A DNA stretch of 64,000 nt from Cocos nucifera (lineage: Eukaryota > Streptophyta > Magnoliopsida > Arecales > Arecaceae). The translations under genes were made by a program, and so were the position numbers. Positions 1-11,149 of the stretch are shown here, in pieces (position 1 is the first letter of the stretch; each line of letters begins with the position of its first letter). The DNA lies in NCBI GenBank assembly GCA_006176705.1, contig QRFJ01000755.1, forward strand, positions 806,001 through 870,000, written 5' to 3'. The notes under the pieces are model-generated. The model did not search any database, was not told the DNA's origin, and was given only the letters and a program-made list of their open reading frames with translations.

Positions 1-2011
1 CCCAATCAATCCTCCAAAAAGTAGATCTAGATCTGATCTTGAAGGTCTTCAAAATGGCTTTTGAAGAACAACCATTGTCTCTTGCAGCAGTGCTGCCTTC
101 TTCCTTTCCTAACGCCTTTCACTTGGTTGGATTGCACCTTCTTCATGCCCAAAGTCCCTTGGGCGTGGAGAGGAGAGAGAGGACTAGAGGGTGGCATGAA
201 GAAGGAGGGAGAGGGGCTATGTGGCGTGGGCTAAAGGTAGAAGAAAAAAAATTGAATTCTAGGTGCAAACAGGGTTTATATAGACCCTACTGCGCCATGC
301 AGTGCCACATCATCCTGGCCAATCATGACCCTTTGTGCAATCAGATCTAAATCTGATTGGTTAGATGACATCATCTGATCCAATCAGATTAGAGACCCTT
401 AAAACTCTACTTAGGTGGCACCTAGATTGGGTCAAACAAGTCTTCTTGGTGCCACCTAATTTAATTCCCTAAAGTAATTGGAGTCCCATCTGTATGGGAC
501 TCCATATTTTATCCTTATGGGGCACACGCCTCCCTAGGCATGCACTCCCTTCCTATCTACATTTTAGTAGGGGGACAAGTCTTCAGGTTTTCTCCTATGG
601 GTTAATGACACATGGGCAGATGTCTAAGTGTTCAGGGTCAACATTTGACCAATGTTCGAAGACAAGATTTAGCAGGTGACGAAAAATGGCAGGTGTTGTC
701 TTAAATTTATCTCATAAATTAAGATAATTTTTTTCTGACCTGGACAAGCTCCAATCAGACTAAGCAAAGGTTCCTGAGTGAGCCCAAACACATTTGGCTC
801 AGTCGAGACAAGCTTTAATGATTGTTAAAGGAGAACAGTAGGCTCAATCGTGTGCTAGCATGATTTTCTTGAATCTAATTGAATCTTATTCAAATCAATT
901 GAACTGGGTTAATCCAATTGATGATATCTAGATCCAAATCCTTGTTTGTGTGATCTAGTTAGGTTTAGTTTCATATGGTAATGGGATACGTCATGATCTC
1001 TATCATCGATATCATCGAAACACCTTTCGATGGATCAAAACTTTTTTGATTCAGACAACTAGTATGATCGATCATCCAAATCATTCTAATTGCTCCCAAA
1101 ATCCACCAGTGACACCTAGCAGTATATGGTGGCAACCCATCAGAACTGAAAGTGAACCTCTTGGATGTAGCTTACCTATGTGATTAAGTTTCTCTATCTT
1201 GAGCCCCGATCAGATTAGGGTTAAGGTGAATCTCATCAAACCCTAATTTCCATCATATGAATGTAATCATTCGATTTAAGTCCTAATGTGAAAACCCTAA
1301 ATAGAAACTCTTTCTATTATTTCACTCTGCCATGGCCATGGGCTTATGGACTTGATTCTCATGATCATCATAGGGCTGCTCCTCATCTACCGAGGTAGAT
1401 AGATCTCCTCTTGGTGCAATCCAATTCCTACAATGAACATGCTATAGCCAACATACACCTCAGGATTCCGAATGGCTAGGAGATCGAGTTATGGTGTAGT
1501 CAAACTATAACACCCTCAAGGTGAACTACCGATGCACCTCAGGTCAAAGAACCAGACACACTACTGCAGCATCGAGTCAGTCATTCGACGAGAAGGTAGA
1601 CTTTCTAATGACTACTCGAGGTGGTCACGCTCAGTGCCCTCATTCTCTAACGAGTACCTATACTCTCGCTCCGGTGTCTCCTACACCATAGACTCAAGAC
1701 TCATCTATCCTAAAGAAGCGATTGTACACCAACCTTCCTGGATCAATCACCATCCTCATGATGATCCTATGGTCAGGAGCATTTTATGAGTTAATAATGA
1801 AATTATTCATGTCTTAAATTTTCAACTCTTGAAAATATGAATTATCATTACCATTAACTCAAAGGGATGTATCACAGACACTTTAAATACACACTATGTG
1901 ATAGAAAATAATCCATTTTATTATTTATAGTCAAAATTATAATTTTATGCCCCTTAGAAGTGTATTACAAGTGTCAGCCAATTCTGGCTTCTAGGGCACA
2001 TATATCTAACA
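1..2011 (-). repeat. Copia-1 3' LTR, truncated by the window edge
   Basis: This segment aligns by eye with 8276-10329, which is the other LTR of the same element. About 300 bp of it lie outside the window. Its inner edge on the top strand reads CATATATCTAACA, so on the minus strand the LTR starts TGTTAGATATATG. A polypurine tract, GTGGGAGAT on the minus strand, abuts it at 2012-2020. A TATA-like CTATATAAAC lies at 273-282 on the minus strand. The U3 part carries a perfect 10-bp inverted repeat at 480-503. The two LTRs differ by many substitutions and small indels, so the insertion is not recent. The short open frames in it look incidental. Confidence 0.9.
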
Positions 2012-2020
2012 ATCTCCCAC
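2012..2020 (-). other. Copia-1 polypurine tract
   Basis: The minus strand reads GTGGGAGAT directly before the first base of the 3' LTR. This is the usual position and composition of the plus-strand primer in Copia elements. Confidence 0.75.
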
Positions 2021-2755
2021 TTGTCCTAAAGCCAATTGGCTACAAATCTAAGTCCCATCTTCTCAAGGTGGGCTTCGATCTTCTATTGGCCCAATGGCTT
2101 TGTAAGTGGGTCTATGCCGCATTGTCTACGGAGTTCGACTCTCTTGACCTCGATATAACCTTTCTCGAGGTAATCGTGGATGAGGTGGTATCGCCGCTTG
2201 ATGTGCTTGGATTTCTGGTGAGACCTCAGCTCCTTAGCTAAGGACTATGGTGCCATTATTGTCGCAGTATAGAGGAATGGCATCTGATGGCATTCACTCC
2301 GATTCTCCACGGTGCAAACTTCTTATACCTAGAATGCTTCCTTCGCAGCTTCTGATGCAGCGATATATTCTGCTTCCATGGTGGAATCTGCTATCACTGT
2401 TCTGCTTGAAACTCTTCCAACTGACAGCACCACCATTGCACACAAACAGACTCTCAGATGTCGACTTTCGATCATCTATATCGGACATAAAATTCGAGTC
2501 TGTGTATCCCTGGACTTGGAGTTCTCCATTACCAAAGACCAACATCATATCCTTAGTTCTTCTCAAGTACTTAAGGATACATTTGACAGAAGTCCAGTGT
2601 TCTTCACCTAGATTTGACTGATATCTGCTTGTGACACTCACAGCATGGGCTATATCAGGTCGTGTACATAGCATGGCATACATGAGGCTCCCTATTGCAG
2701 AAGCATAAGGGATCTTGCTCATGCGTTCTATTTCCTCAGGTGTGCTGGGGCACAT
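2021..2755 (-). pseudogene. Copia-1 pol fragment: RNase H domain
   Basis: RNase H end of a Copia polyprotein, which would degrade the RNA strand of the RNA:DNA hybrid. The frame at 2294-2755 shows the family landmarks IPYASAIGSLMYAMLCTRPD, SRYQSNLGEEHW, ILKYLRRTKDM and GYTDSNF. The remainder, in other frames toward 2021, shows the CDNNGTIVL and SKHIKRRYHLI blocks typical of the C-terminus. The domain is interrupted by frameshifts after the GGAVSWKS block and by a stop near 2240. It is a dead remnant placed as expected, between RT and the polypurine tract. Confidence 0.88.
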
Positions 2756-3629
2756 CTTCTTGGAAAGATGAATACCATGTCTGAAGGGATATTAATCCCC
2801 TCTTAGAGTTTTCCATACTAAACCTCTTTAGTACTTTCCTCTATGTACATCTTCTGTGAAAGTCCTAGCATCCTATTCGGTCTATCCTCTATAGACCTTA
2901 ATTCCTAGAATAAAGGATGCTTCACCTAGGTCTTTCATGGAGAATTCTTTAGACAACCATATTTTAACTATGGTCAACATGGAAATATCATTCCCAATAA
3001 GGAGGATGTCATCCACGTACAATACGAGGAAGACAACAGCGCTCCCACTGATCTTTTTGAAAACACATGGTTCCTCTTCATTTTTGATGAAACCAAATCA
3101 TTTTGATCACATCATTGAAATGAGTGTTCCAGCTTCGAGATGCTTGCTTAAGTCCATATATGGACCTTTGCAGCTTGCAAACCTTGTGATCAGTATCACT
3201 GGATGTGAAACCTAGCGGCTGTTCCATATAGATATCTTCCTCAAGATATCCATTTAAGAACATCATTTTTACGTCCATTTGCCATATTTCATAATCGAAA
3301 TAGGCTGCAATAGCAAGCAATGTGCGGATGGATTTTAGCATAGCTACTGGCGAAAAGGTATCCTGATAGTCAATGCCTTCATGTTGACTATAACCTTTTG
3401 CCACTAGTCTAGCCTTGAATGTCTCCACATTTCCATCTGCACCAATCTTTCTCTTGAAGATCCATTTACACCCAATAGGTACTATACCTTCTGGTGGATC
3501 TACCAAGGTCCAGACTTGGTTTGAGTGCATCGAGTCAATTTCTGACTTCATTGCCTCTAAGCCATTTCTTGGAGTCGATATCTGATATCGCCTCGTTGTA
3601 GGTTTTGGGATCATCACCATGAGCACCAT
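2756..3629 (-). pseudogene. Copia-1 pol fragment: reverse transcriptase
   Basis: Copia (Pseudoviridae-type) reverse transcriptase. The frame at 3078-3629 carries NQVWTLVDPP, GCKWIFKRKIGADGNVE, KARLVAKGYSQ, DYQDTFSPVAMLKSIRTLLA and IWQMDVKMMFLNG, then YGLKQASRSW. The catalytic YVDD box is read on the minus strand at 3008-3019 in a shifted frame. The residues resemble the Tork/Angela branch as I remember it; this lineage call is inference and needs a tree. Frameshifts near 3080 and below 2940 break the frame, so it cannot make one protein. Confidence 0.92.
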
Positions 3630-4872
3630 TACCTATGAGGAAATATTTTCTCTACTTCCTCTGAAATAATACCTAAGTATCTTCTCAGGAGGATGGAAAA
3701 CTCTTTTCGATCTACGAGGTGGAGGAGGTAGTGTTCTTATTGGCTCAACCTGATTTGGTTCCATTGGTCCTTAGCTCGTTGCTACTTGTGAGACTTTCTC
3801 ATCAAGCTTGATCTGCTTTCCAATGCCGTCATCTTGAATAAACTATTTTTCAAGAAAGATGGCATGTCGACTCACAATCACATTGTGGTCTTCTGGAAAT
3901 GTAGAAATAGTATCCTAATGACTCTTTAGGATATCCTATGAATCGAGCTCTAAAGGACCTAAACTCTAACTTGTCCGCTTGTTGTCTTTTGACATGAGCC
4001 GGACAACCCCAAATTCTGAGATGACTCAGACTTGGTTTCTTACCGTGCCATATCTCATACGGTGTGGTAGGAATGGTTTTAGAAGGAACCCTATTCAGTA
4101 AGTAATATTGAAGTTAACAAATGATGTCCCCAAAGAAAATCAGGAAGGTCTGTGAAGCTCATCATGGATCGAACCATATCCTAATAGAGTCCGATTTCTC
4201 CTGTTCTGAAACTCCGTTGAGTTGAGGTGTTCCTGGTGGAGTCCATTGAGAGACTATGCCATTTTCCTTGAGATAGTCTAGGAATTTTTCGGCTAAGGTA
4301 TTCACCTCCTCGATCTGATCGAAGAACCTTAATGGGTTTTCCTAGTTTTGCTTTTCTACTTCATGTCTGAATTTCTTTGAACTTTTCAAAAGCTTCAGAC
4401 TTGTGTCTCATAAGATACACATACCCATACCTAGATAGATCATCGGTAAAGGTAATGAAGTAGACAAAATTGCCTCTAGCCGGCACATCAAATGGGCCGC
4501 ACACATCAGTATGTACTAGGGCAAGGAGATCTGTGGCCCTTTCCCCATGTCCAACAAAAGGGAGTTTAGTCATTTTGCCTTGAAGACAAGATTCACAAGT
4601 TGGATATGACTCGAAAGTCAATGGACTCAATAGCCCATTTTTCTCCAATTTGTTAATCCTATCTTCTGCTATATGACCTAATCTCAGGTGCCATAGATAT
4701 CTATCGTTTGGACTATCCCTAGGTCATTTTGATCTTTGGCATTCACATTTTGCTCGATAGTTAAAATAGGTACATCAATATGTAACTGATAAAGACCGTT
4801 AATAAGGAAACCATTTGCAATTTTATTTCTTTCATAAAGAATGTTACAATGGTCCTTAAAGAAGGTAATCAC
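3630..4872 (-). pseudogene. Copia-1 pol fragment: GAG-pre-integrase and integrase
   Basis: Integrase region of the Copia-1 polyprotein, which would insert the cDNA into the chromosome. The frame at 4361-4648 includes the zinc-binding CESCLQGKMTKLPF, the catalytic-core start LALVHTDVCGPF with its first Asp, and ITFTDDLSRYGYVYLM. 4684-4872 gives the upstream pre-integrase stretch (NGLYQLHID). Toward 3630 the frame decays, but the proline-rich linker PPPRRSKRVFHPPEK before RT is recognisable near 3700. Several stops and frameshifts interrupt it. The order gag, protease, integrase, RT, RNase H is the Copia order. Confidence 0.88.
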
Positions 4873-5285
4873 ATAGCCTTCTTAGTGCTAAGCATGAAAC
4901 AGAAATCAAATTCCTGCTAGCTGCAGGCACATAATAACAGTCTTTCAAAACTAAGTCTAAACCAGATGGTAATCGAAGAGGGTATGTTCCCACGGCTACT
5001 GCAGCAACTCTTGCTCCATTTTTACCGACGCGTAGGATCATGTCTCCATCCCTCAGCCTCCTGCTATCCTCAAGATCCTGCATGGAAGTGCATAAGATGA
5101 GCACTAGAACCAGAGTCAAGCACCCAACTGGATGCAGAAGAAACCGTAAGGTTAGACTCAATAACGAGCATACCTCCAGAAGGACCTTCCTTCTTGTTCT
5201 TTAGGGTGGCCAGGTAAGTAGGGCAGTTCCGCTTTCCAAGTGGCCATCGTTCGCTGTTGCAATGGAAACACTTTTCCTTTGTCAT
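4856..5285 (-). pseudogene. Copia-1 zinc knuckle and aspartic protease
   Basis: Two overlapping frames encode the end of Gag and the protease. 5070-5285 has a knuckle CFHCNSERWPLGKRNC, a damaged version of the CX2CX4HX4C box, followed by SSWVLDSGSSAHLM, whose DSG is the catalytic aspartate motif. 4856-5161 continues with GDMILRVGKNGARVAAVAVG and ends in CYYVPAASRNLISVSCLA, a block normally found between protease and integrase. The switch between frames marks a frameshift near 5100. Confidence 0.85.
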
Positions 5286-6045
5286 CGACCTTCTTCTTCT
5301 TTAGCCTTCTTCTCTGCCTTCTTTTTCTTTCCACCTTCTATCTTTTGCCTTTTCACCGACTTCTTCTTCTTTCCAAAAGACTTTCTTTTGGAAGAAGTCC
5401 ATTTCCATAGCAAGAACTGAGCCTTTAGAACCTTTCATAGAAAGCTCAGCGGTAACCAGCATATTCATTAAGCTTCGGCCAAGAGAATTTCTGAAGTTTA
5501 TGCATGTGGTAATTCATGATGAATTGCCCATATGCATCAGTCAAGGATTGCAGAATAATATCATTCTGCAGATCCAAGTCTAACTTCACACCGAGCTTCT
5601 CAAGCTCTTCCATGTCCTTGATCATTATCAGACAGTGATCTTGGACTGACTGCCCATCACGCATCTTAGCCTTAAAAAGTCATTTCGTGACTTGATATTT
5701 GGCTACGTGACTCTGTTCACCAAACATCTCTCATAGGTGAGCCAACATTTGGCGAGCAGTCCCTTGATATCTTCATGTTGGATGCTTGGAAGCTCATCAG
5801 ACATCGAGCCCAACATGTAAGTATCTGGCCTTATTATCTTCGTCATCCATCCATTTTTCAAGAGATGCTCTCTGTTCAGCGGATGGACGAGCTGGTAAGG
5901 TGGGAGGAATTTCCTGGTCCAATACATGAGTTAACTTCTCAAAACCCAAAATAATTTTGTAGTTTCTGAGCCAATCTTTATAATTGGGTCCGATCAGTCT
6001 ATGTGTGTCCTAGGATACGTGCCTAAGTGGGTTGGACGCAGACAT
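5286..6045 (-). pseudogene. Copia-1 gag (UBN2-type) remnant
   Basis: Capsid-like Gag of a Copia element. The likely start is the minus-strand ATG at 6045-6043, because MSASNPLR followed by a YKDWLRN block is a usual Copia Gag N-terminus. Later parts lie at 5703-5927 (MLGSMSDELPSIQHEDIKG) and 5446-5664 (SVQDHCLIMIKDMEELEKLG, then DLQNDIILQSL). The lysine-rich stretch before the zinc knuckle is at about 5285-5400. It is broken by stops and at least two frameshifts. Confidence 0.82.
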
Positions 6046-7959
6046 TTTTTTTTTCTATAGAGAGTCAAAGATTCTAGTTAGATTTTATAATTAATGACTT
6101 GACCAATTTATTTAGGAAATTTTATTTTTAAACAAATTAGCTTCCACTATTTTCTCGGATCCCTACACTCCCTCTGTAGAGATGCAAAAATCTCCATGAT
6201 TAATGATTTCTAGTGGGTGGTGCGGTCTCCACCAACTGACTCATCACCTCACCTAACAGTTATTGGTGATGGGTTAGCCAATGAGTGAACAACTCTTGTT
6301 CAATGATTCTCTAATCATGGTGCACCCAAACTTGGTCTCTAATTCATGAATCTCACCGTATGCCCAAAATATTGATCCACTCCTTAGTTAAGTCAGACCC
6401 ACCATTTGCATAGACTGGATTCCTAATTGGATCTCTCACCGTATCCTAGAATATTGAGCCCAACTCATCCTCCAGCCCATAGCATCCAATGCCTAATAGA
6501 CATGGTTTGCATGTCTTTTCGGTGCAACTGAGCCACTGTATCCAGTCGAGAACAATCAACCCCGGAAAAGGGCCCGCACATCTACAATGGTGGAAGACCT
6601 CTTAGACTTAATCTTTTCTTAGGGAAGAATTGATTCAGGTCTCATTAAACTAGACTTAACATAGTCATAACAATTATGACTAACCTAGTGGCATGGGTTA
6701 GCTCGGATTATTGACCACCTCAAATCAGAACTGACTGTCAACAGATATGGCCAGGTAAGTGAGACCGGATGGAAGGAATATGCCATTAACTCGATACAAG
6801 AATGCATTCAGAGTCGAGTAGCTTCCCAATTAAAAATCAGTCGGATCGTATTGTGCCAAACTTACCTTAGACACCAAATTGTTGAGTCAGAACCAATTGG
6901 GTTAGCCTACAATCCAGACTCTAACCTCTGAGCCTAATTAGGTCTTGCTTGATCGTGACTCATGACTTGACCTTGACCCAGACTTAATCCTATTAGGCTG
7001 GTCAATTTAAGCATTGTTGATCCCATCTAACCAACTCTTGATTCGGTTTGATCAACCGCTTAGACCTAATTGAGCTACCCAAGCCCGAACCCAGTATTAT
7101 GAATATGTCTTAGATCTAAAAATTCTCAATTTTAGACCTAATTAATATTTCATAAATCTTAATTCTTAATTAAGTTTAGGGTTCATAAACAAAATATGCA
7201 CAATAAAATCCTAGGGTTTCAGGATCTAGGGATTTTGCAGAAAAAGTAAGTTTTTGGGATTTCTGATTAAGGACGAATACGCAGCACCCCTACACATCAT
7301 AAGAACACCCCATCGAATGGAAGGAGAGGGCCTTTAAACCCTTCTTCGTTCTTATGACCGGACGGCCAAGGAGAACGCCTTAATCAGGAACATGATAAAT
7401 CTACAAAACTAGTTTTAGATCTATATCATATATCTCATATATAAAAATTAGATCTAATCATGGCATATTTTGCATACATCTCATGTATCATAATCATGCA
7501 TATTTTCAGATCTAAATTATCTCATAATAATCTAAAAAATTAAGATTTAAATTTGATCTCATATCAAAATAAAATTCTAATCTAGATAAATTATGTAGAA
7601 CTATTCTACAACTAGTCTAAACATGCATCAATCATATCTCATATGAATTTAAAATTAAATAAATTTTTATTTTCTATTTTTTAGATGTTATTATAATATT
7701 TATAATATCAAAAAATAATAAATAAATAGATCTAAAAATTATAATTAATTAAATTAAAATTATGATCATGCAAGACTATTCTATAGAACTATTCTATTCC
7801 TAGAACTAGTCATGCATATCTCATACATCTTAGATCCAAATTATTTAATTTTTAATTTTTTGATTTTAGATCTAATCACATCTAATATGTGATATCTAAA
7901 ATTATCTAATTTTTAAATCAAAAATAAATTAAAATTAGATCTAAATGAATTTAGAACCT
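6046..7959 (-). other. Copia-1 untranslated leader between PBS and gag
   Basis: About 1.9 kb of AT-rich sequence with no convincing coding frame. It is homologous by eye to 33480-35333 in Copia-3; for example, the stretch around 6060-6180 matches 33500-33620. The shared, non-coding position indicates a long family-specific 5' leader, not inserted DNA. Confidence 0.7.
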
Positions 7960-7972
7960 GGCTCTGATACCA
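7960..7972 (-). other. Copia-1 primer-binding site (initiator tRNA-Met)
   Basis: The minus strand reads TGGTATCAGAGCC, the classical plant Copia site complementary to the 3' end of initiator tRNA-Met. Two bases separate it from the LTR, which begins (top strand) TGAAGAAA at 7975. This fixes element orientation and the LTR inner edge. Confidence 0.95.
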
Positions 7973-7974
7973 GT

Positions 7975-10329
7975 TGAAGAAAAAAATCCTGATTTTTTGG
8001 GTCAGGTTCGTTCAGATCTGATTAGATCAAGAGATATATTTCAAAATTTTTTTCTCTAAGATCCTAATTAGATTTGAGACTTCTCAGATCTAATCTTATT
8101 GATTTAATAATAAAAATAAAAATAATAAATTAAATCTAATTTAATTATACCTTTATTTTGGGTAATCCTATTACCCTATGATGATCCCGATGTTGCCTGA
8201 GGTTCTGGATGTAGCCATGCAAGTATCTGGCCTCTATCGATATCCACTTGAATAGAATCTGAAGATCTTCTTCTTCTTAATCAATCTTTCAAAAATCAGA
8301 TCTAGATTTGATCTTGAAGATCTTCAAAATGGCTCTTGAAGATCTTCAAAATCGCTTTTGAAGAATAGCCATTGTCTCTTGCAGTAGTGCTGCCTTCTTC
8401 CTTTCCTGGCGCCTTTCACTTGCTTGGATCGCACCTTCTTTATGCCCAAATTCCCTTAGGCATGGAGAGGGGAGAGAGGACTAGAGGGTGGTATGGAGAA
8501 GGAGGGAGAGGGGCTATGTGGCATGGGCTAAAGGTAGAAGAAAAAAAATTAAATTCTAGGCGCAGATAGGGTTTATATAGATCCTGCTGTGCCATCCAAG
8601 TGCCTCTTCATCCAACCAATCATGGCCCTTTATGCAATCAGATCTAAATCTAATTGATGGAAAGATATCATCTGATCCAATCAGATTAGAGACCCTCAAA
8701 ACTCTCCTTAGGTGGTGTCAAGACTGGGTCAAACAAGTTTTCTTGGCGCCACCTAATTTAATTCCCTGAAGTAATTGGAGTCCCATTTGTATGGGACTCC
8801 ATATTTTATCCTCATGGGGTGCATGCCTCCCTAGGCATGTGCCCCCTTCCTGTCTGCTTTTTAGTAGGGGGACAAGCCCCCAGGTAGCTCTCCAATAGGT
8901 GCATGACACATGGGTCAGAATGTCAAAGTATCAATGGTCAACATTTGACTAATGTCCAAAGGATAAGACTTTTGAGCAGGTGATGGAAAATGGCAGGTGT
9001 TGTCTCAAAAATTTATCTCATAAATTAAGACAACCCTTTTCTGACCTAGACAAGCTCCAGTCAGACCAAGCAAAGGTTCCTGAGTGAGCACAAACTCCAT
9101 TTGGCTCAGTCAGAGACAACTTATTTAATGATAGTTAAAAGAGAGAACGTTAGGTTCAATCGAGTGCTAGCACGATTTTTCTTGAACCTAATTGAATCTC
9201 ATTCAGATCAATTGAACTGGATTAGTTCCAATTGATGATCACCAGATTCCAAACCCTTGTTTGTGTGATCCAGTTAGGTTCAGTTCTGTATGGTAATGGA
9301 AATATGTCATGATCTCTATCATCGACATCATCGAAACTCCTTTCGATGGATCAGAACTCTTTCTGATTCAGACAACTAGAATGATCGATCATCTAAATCA
9401 TTCTAATTGCTCCTCAAAATCCATTAGTGACACCTAGCAGTATATGGTGGCAACCCATCAGAACTGAAAGTGAACCTCTTGGTGCAGCTACCTGTGTGAT
9501 TAAGTTTCTCTATCTTGAGCCCCGATCATGGATTAGGGATTAAGGTGAACTCGTCAAACCCTAATTTTCATGTCATATGAATGTAATCATTCGATTTAAG
9601 TCCTAATGTGAAAACTCTAAATAGAAACTCTTTCTATTATTTCACTCTGCCATGGCCATGGGCTTCTGGACTTGATTCTCATGATCATCATAGGGCTGCT
9701 CCTCATCTACCACCGAGGTAGATAGATTCCATCTTGGATGCAATCCAGTTCCTACAATGAACATGCTATAGCCAACATACACCTCAAGGATTTTGATATG
9801 GCTAGGAGATCGAGTTATGGTGTAGTCAAACTATAACACCCTCAAGGTGAACTGCCGATGCACCTCAGGTCAAAGAACCAGACACACCACTGCAGCATCG
9901 AGTCAGTCATTGACGAGAAGGTAGACTTCCTAATGACTACTCGAGGTGGTCACGCTCAGTGCCCTCATTCTCTAACGAGTATCTGTACTCTCGCTCTGGT
10001 GTCTCCTACACCATAGACTCAAGACTCATCTATCCTAAAGAGAAGCGATCGTACACCAACCTTTCAGATCAATCACCATTCTCATGATGATCGTACGGTC
10101 GGAAGCATTTTATGAGTTAATAATGAAAATTCATGTCTTAAATTTTTAACTCTTGAAAATATGAATTATCATTGCCATTAACTCAAGGGATGTATCACAG
10201 ATACTTTTAAATACACACTATGATAGAAAATAATTTATTTTATTATTTATAGTTAAAATTATAATTTTATCCTTAGAAGTGTATTATAAGTGTCAGCCAA
10301 TCTGACTTTTAGGGCACACCTATCTAATA
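7975..10329 (-). repeat. Copia-1 5' LTR, full length (about 2.36 kb)
   Basis: Begins TGAAGAAA beside the primer site and ends CTATCTAATA on the top strand, where the partner LTR ends CTAACA. A TATA-like CTATATAAAC lies at 8571-8580 on the minus strand, about 200 bp from the inverted repeat at 8777-8800. A stretch near 8311-8357 is a short tandem duplication not present in the other LTR. Immediately beyond 10329 the sequence switches to plus-strand Copia RNase H, so Copia-1 inserted into Copia-2. Confidence 0.92.
8571..8580 (-). promoter_or_regulatory. Copia-1 LTR TATA-like element
   Basis: The minus strand reads CTATATAAAC. The same string occurs in the partner LTR at 273-282. Its conservation and position downstream of a long U3 support a core promoter; transcription itself is not shown by the sequence. 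Confidence 0.5.
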
Positions 10330-11130
10330 GATACTATGTTGAAGAGGTTCAACATGAAAAATTTCAAAAAAAAACTATCTTCTGATAGACTATGAAATTT
10401 CTCTCTAAGAAGAATTATACGATAACTCCTGAAGAGAGAGAGTGTATGAGTAGAGTCTCATATGTTTCAGTAGTGGAATCTATCATATACACCATGACAT
10501 GTACGAGATCAAATATGGCATACTCACTAGGAGTTGTGAGTAGATATCAATCTGATCCTGGAGAGAATCATTGGAAAGTGATGAAAGCCATCCTTAGGCA
10601 TTTGAGAAATACTAAGGACTAATGGTTGGTTTCTGACGAGTTAGATCTAAAACTTGTGAGGTTTACTGACTCTAACTTTCAGTCTAACTATGATGATAGC
10701 ATAAGCATGTTGGGTTATATTGTTATCCTAAATGGTGGAGCCATCTACTGGAAGAGTCCCGAGCAGCATACTATGGTAGACTCTATTTGTGAGGTAGAGT
10801 ATATCGTAGCATCAGATGCTGCGAAGGAAGCTGTTGGTGGAGAAAATTCATCACCGAGCTTGGAGTAGCATCCTCCCTTGATAGTTCGATCCTACTCTAC
10901 TGTGACAGTACTAGTGCCGGTGCTTAGGCGAAGGAACCGAAGGTACACTAGCGGACGAAGCACATACCATGCTGCTTCACCTAGTCTGAAAGATCATGGA
11001 TCGAGATGATGTTGACCTTCAAAAGATTGATCAAAAGGAAAACTTGCCCGATCCCTTCACTAAAGCCTTGGAGATAAAGGAGTTTGACTACCACAAGTCG
11101 AAGATGGGTATTAGATACTGTACCGAGTGA
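10330..11130 (+). pseudogene. Copia-2 pol fragment: RNase H
   Basis: C-terminal RNase H part of a plus-strand Copia polyprotein. From 10330 the frame reads the LKRFNMKN linker. The frame at 10392-10622 follows with ITPEERECMSRVSYVSVVES, MTCTRSNMAYSLGVVSRYQS and ILRHLRNTKD. 10626-10868 continues with DLKLVRFTDSNF, GAIYWKSPEQ and EVEYIVASDAAKEA. Remnants run on to LPDPFTKALE and end SKMGIRYCTE with a stop at 11128-11130, the normal Copia terminus. A stop near 10620 and frameshifts after 10850 kill it. The rest of this element lies left of the window, displaced by Copia-1. Confidence 0.9.
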
Positions 11131-11149
11131 CTTTAGGATAAATGAGAGT

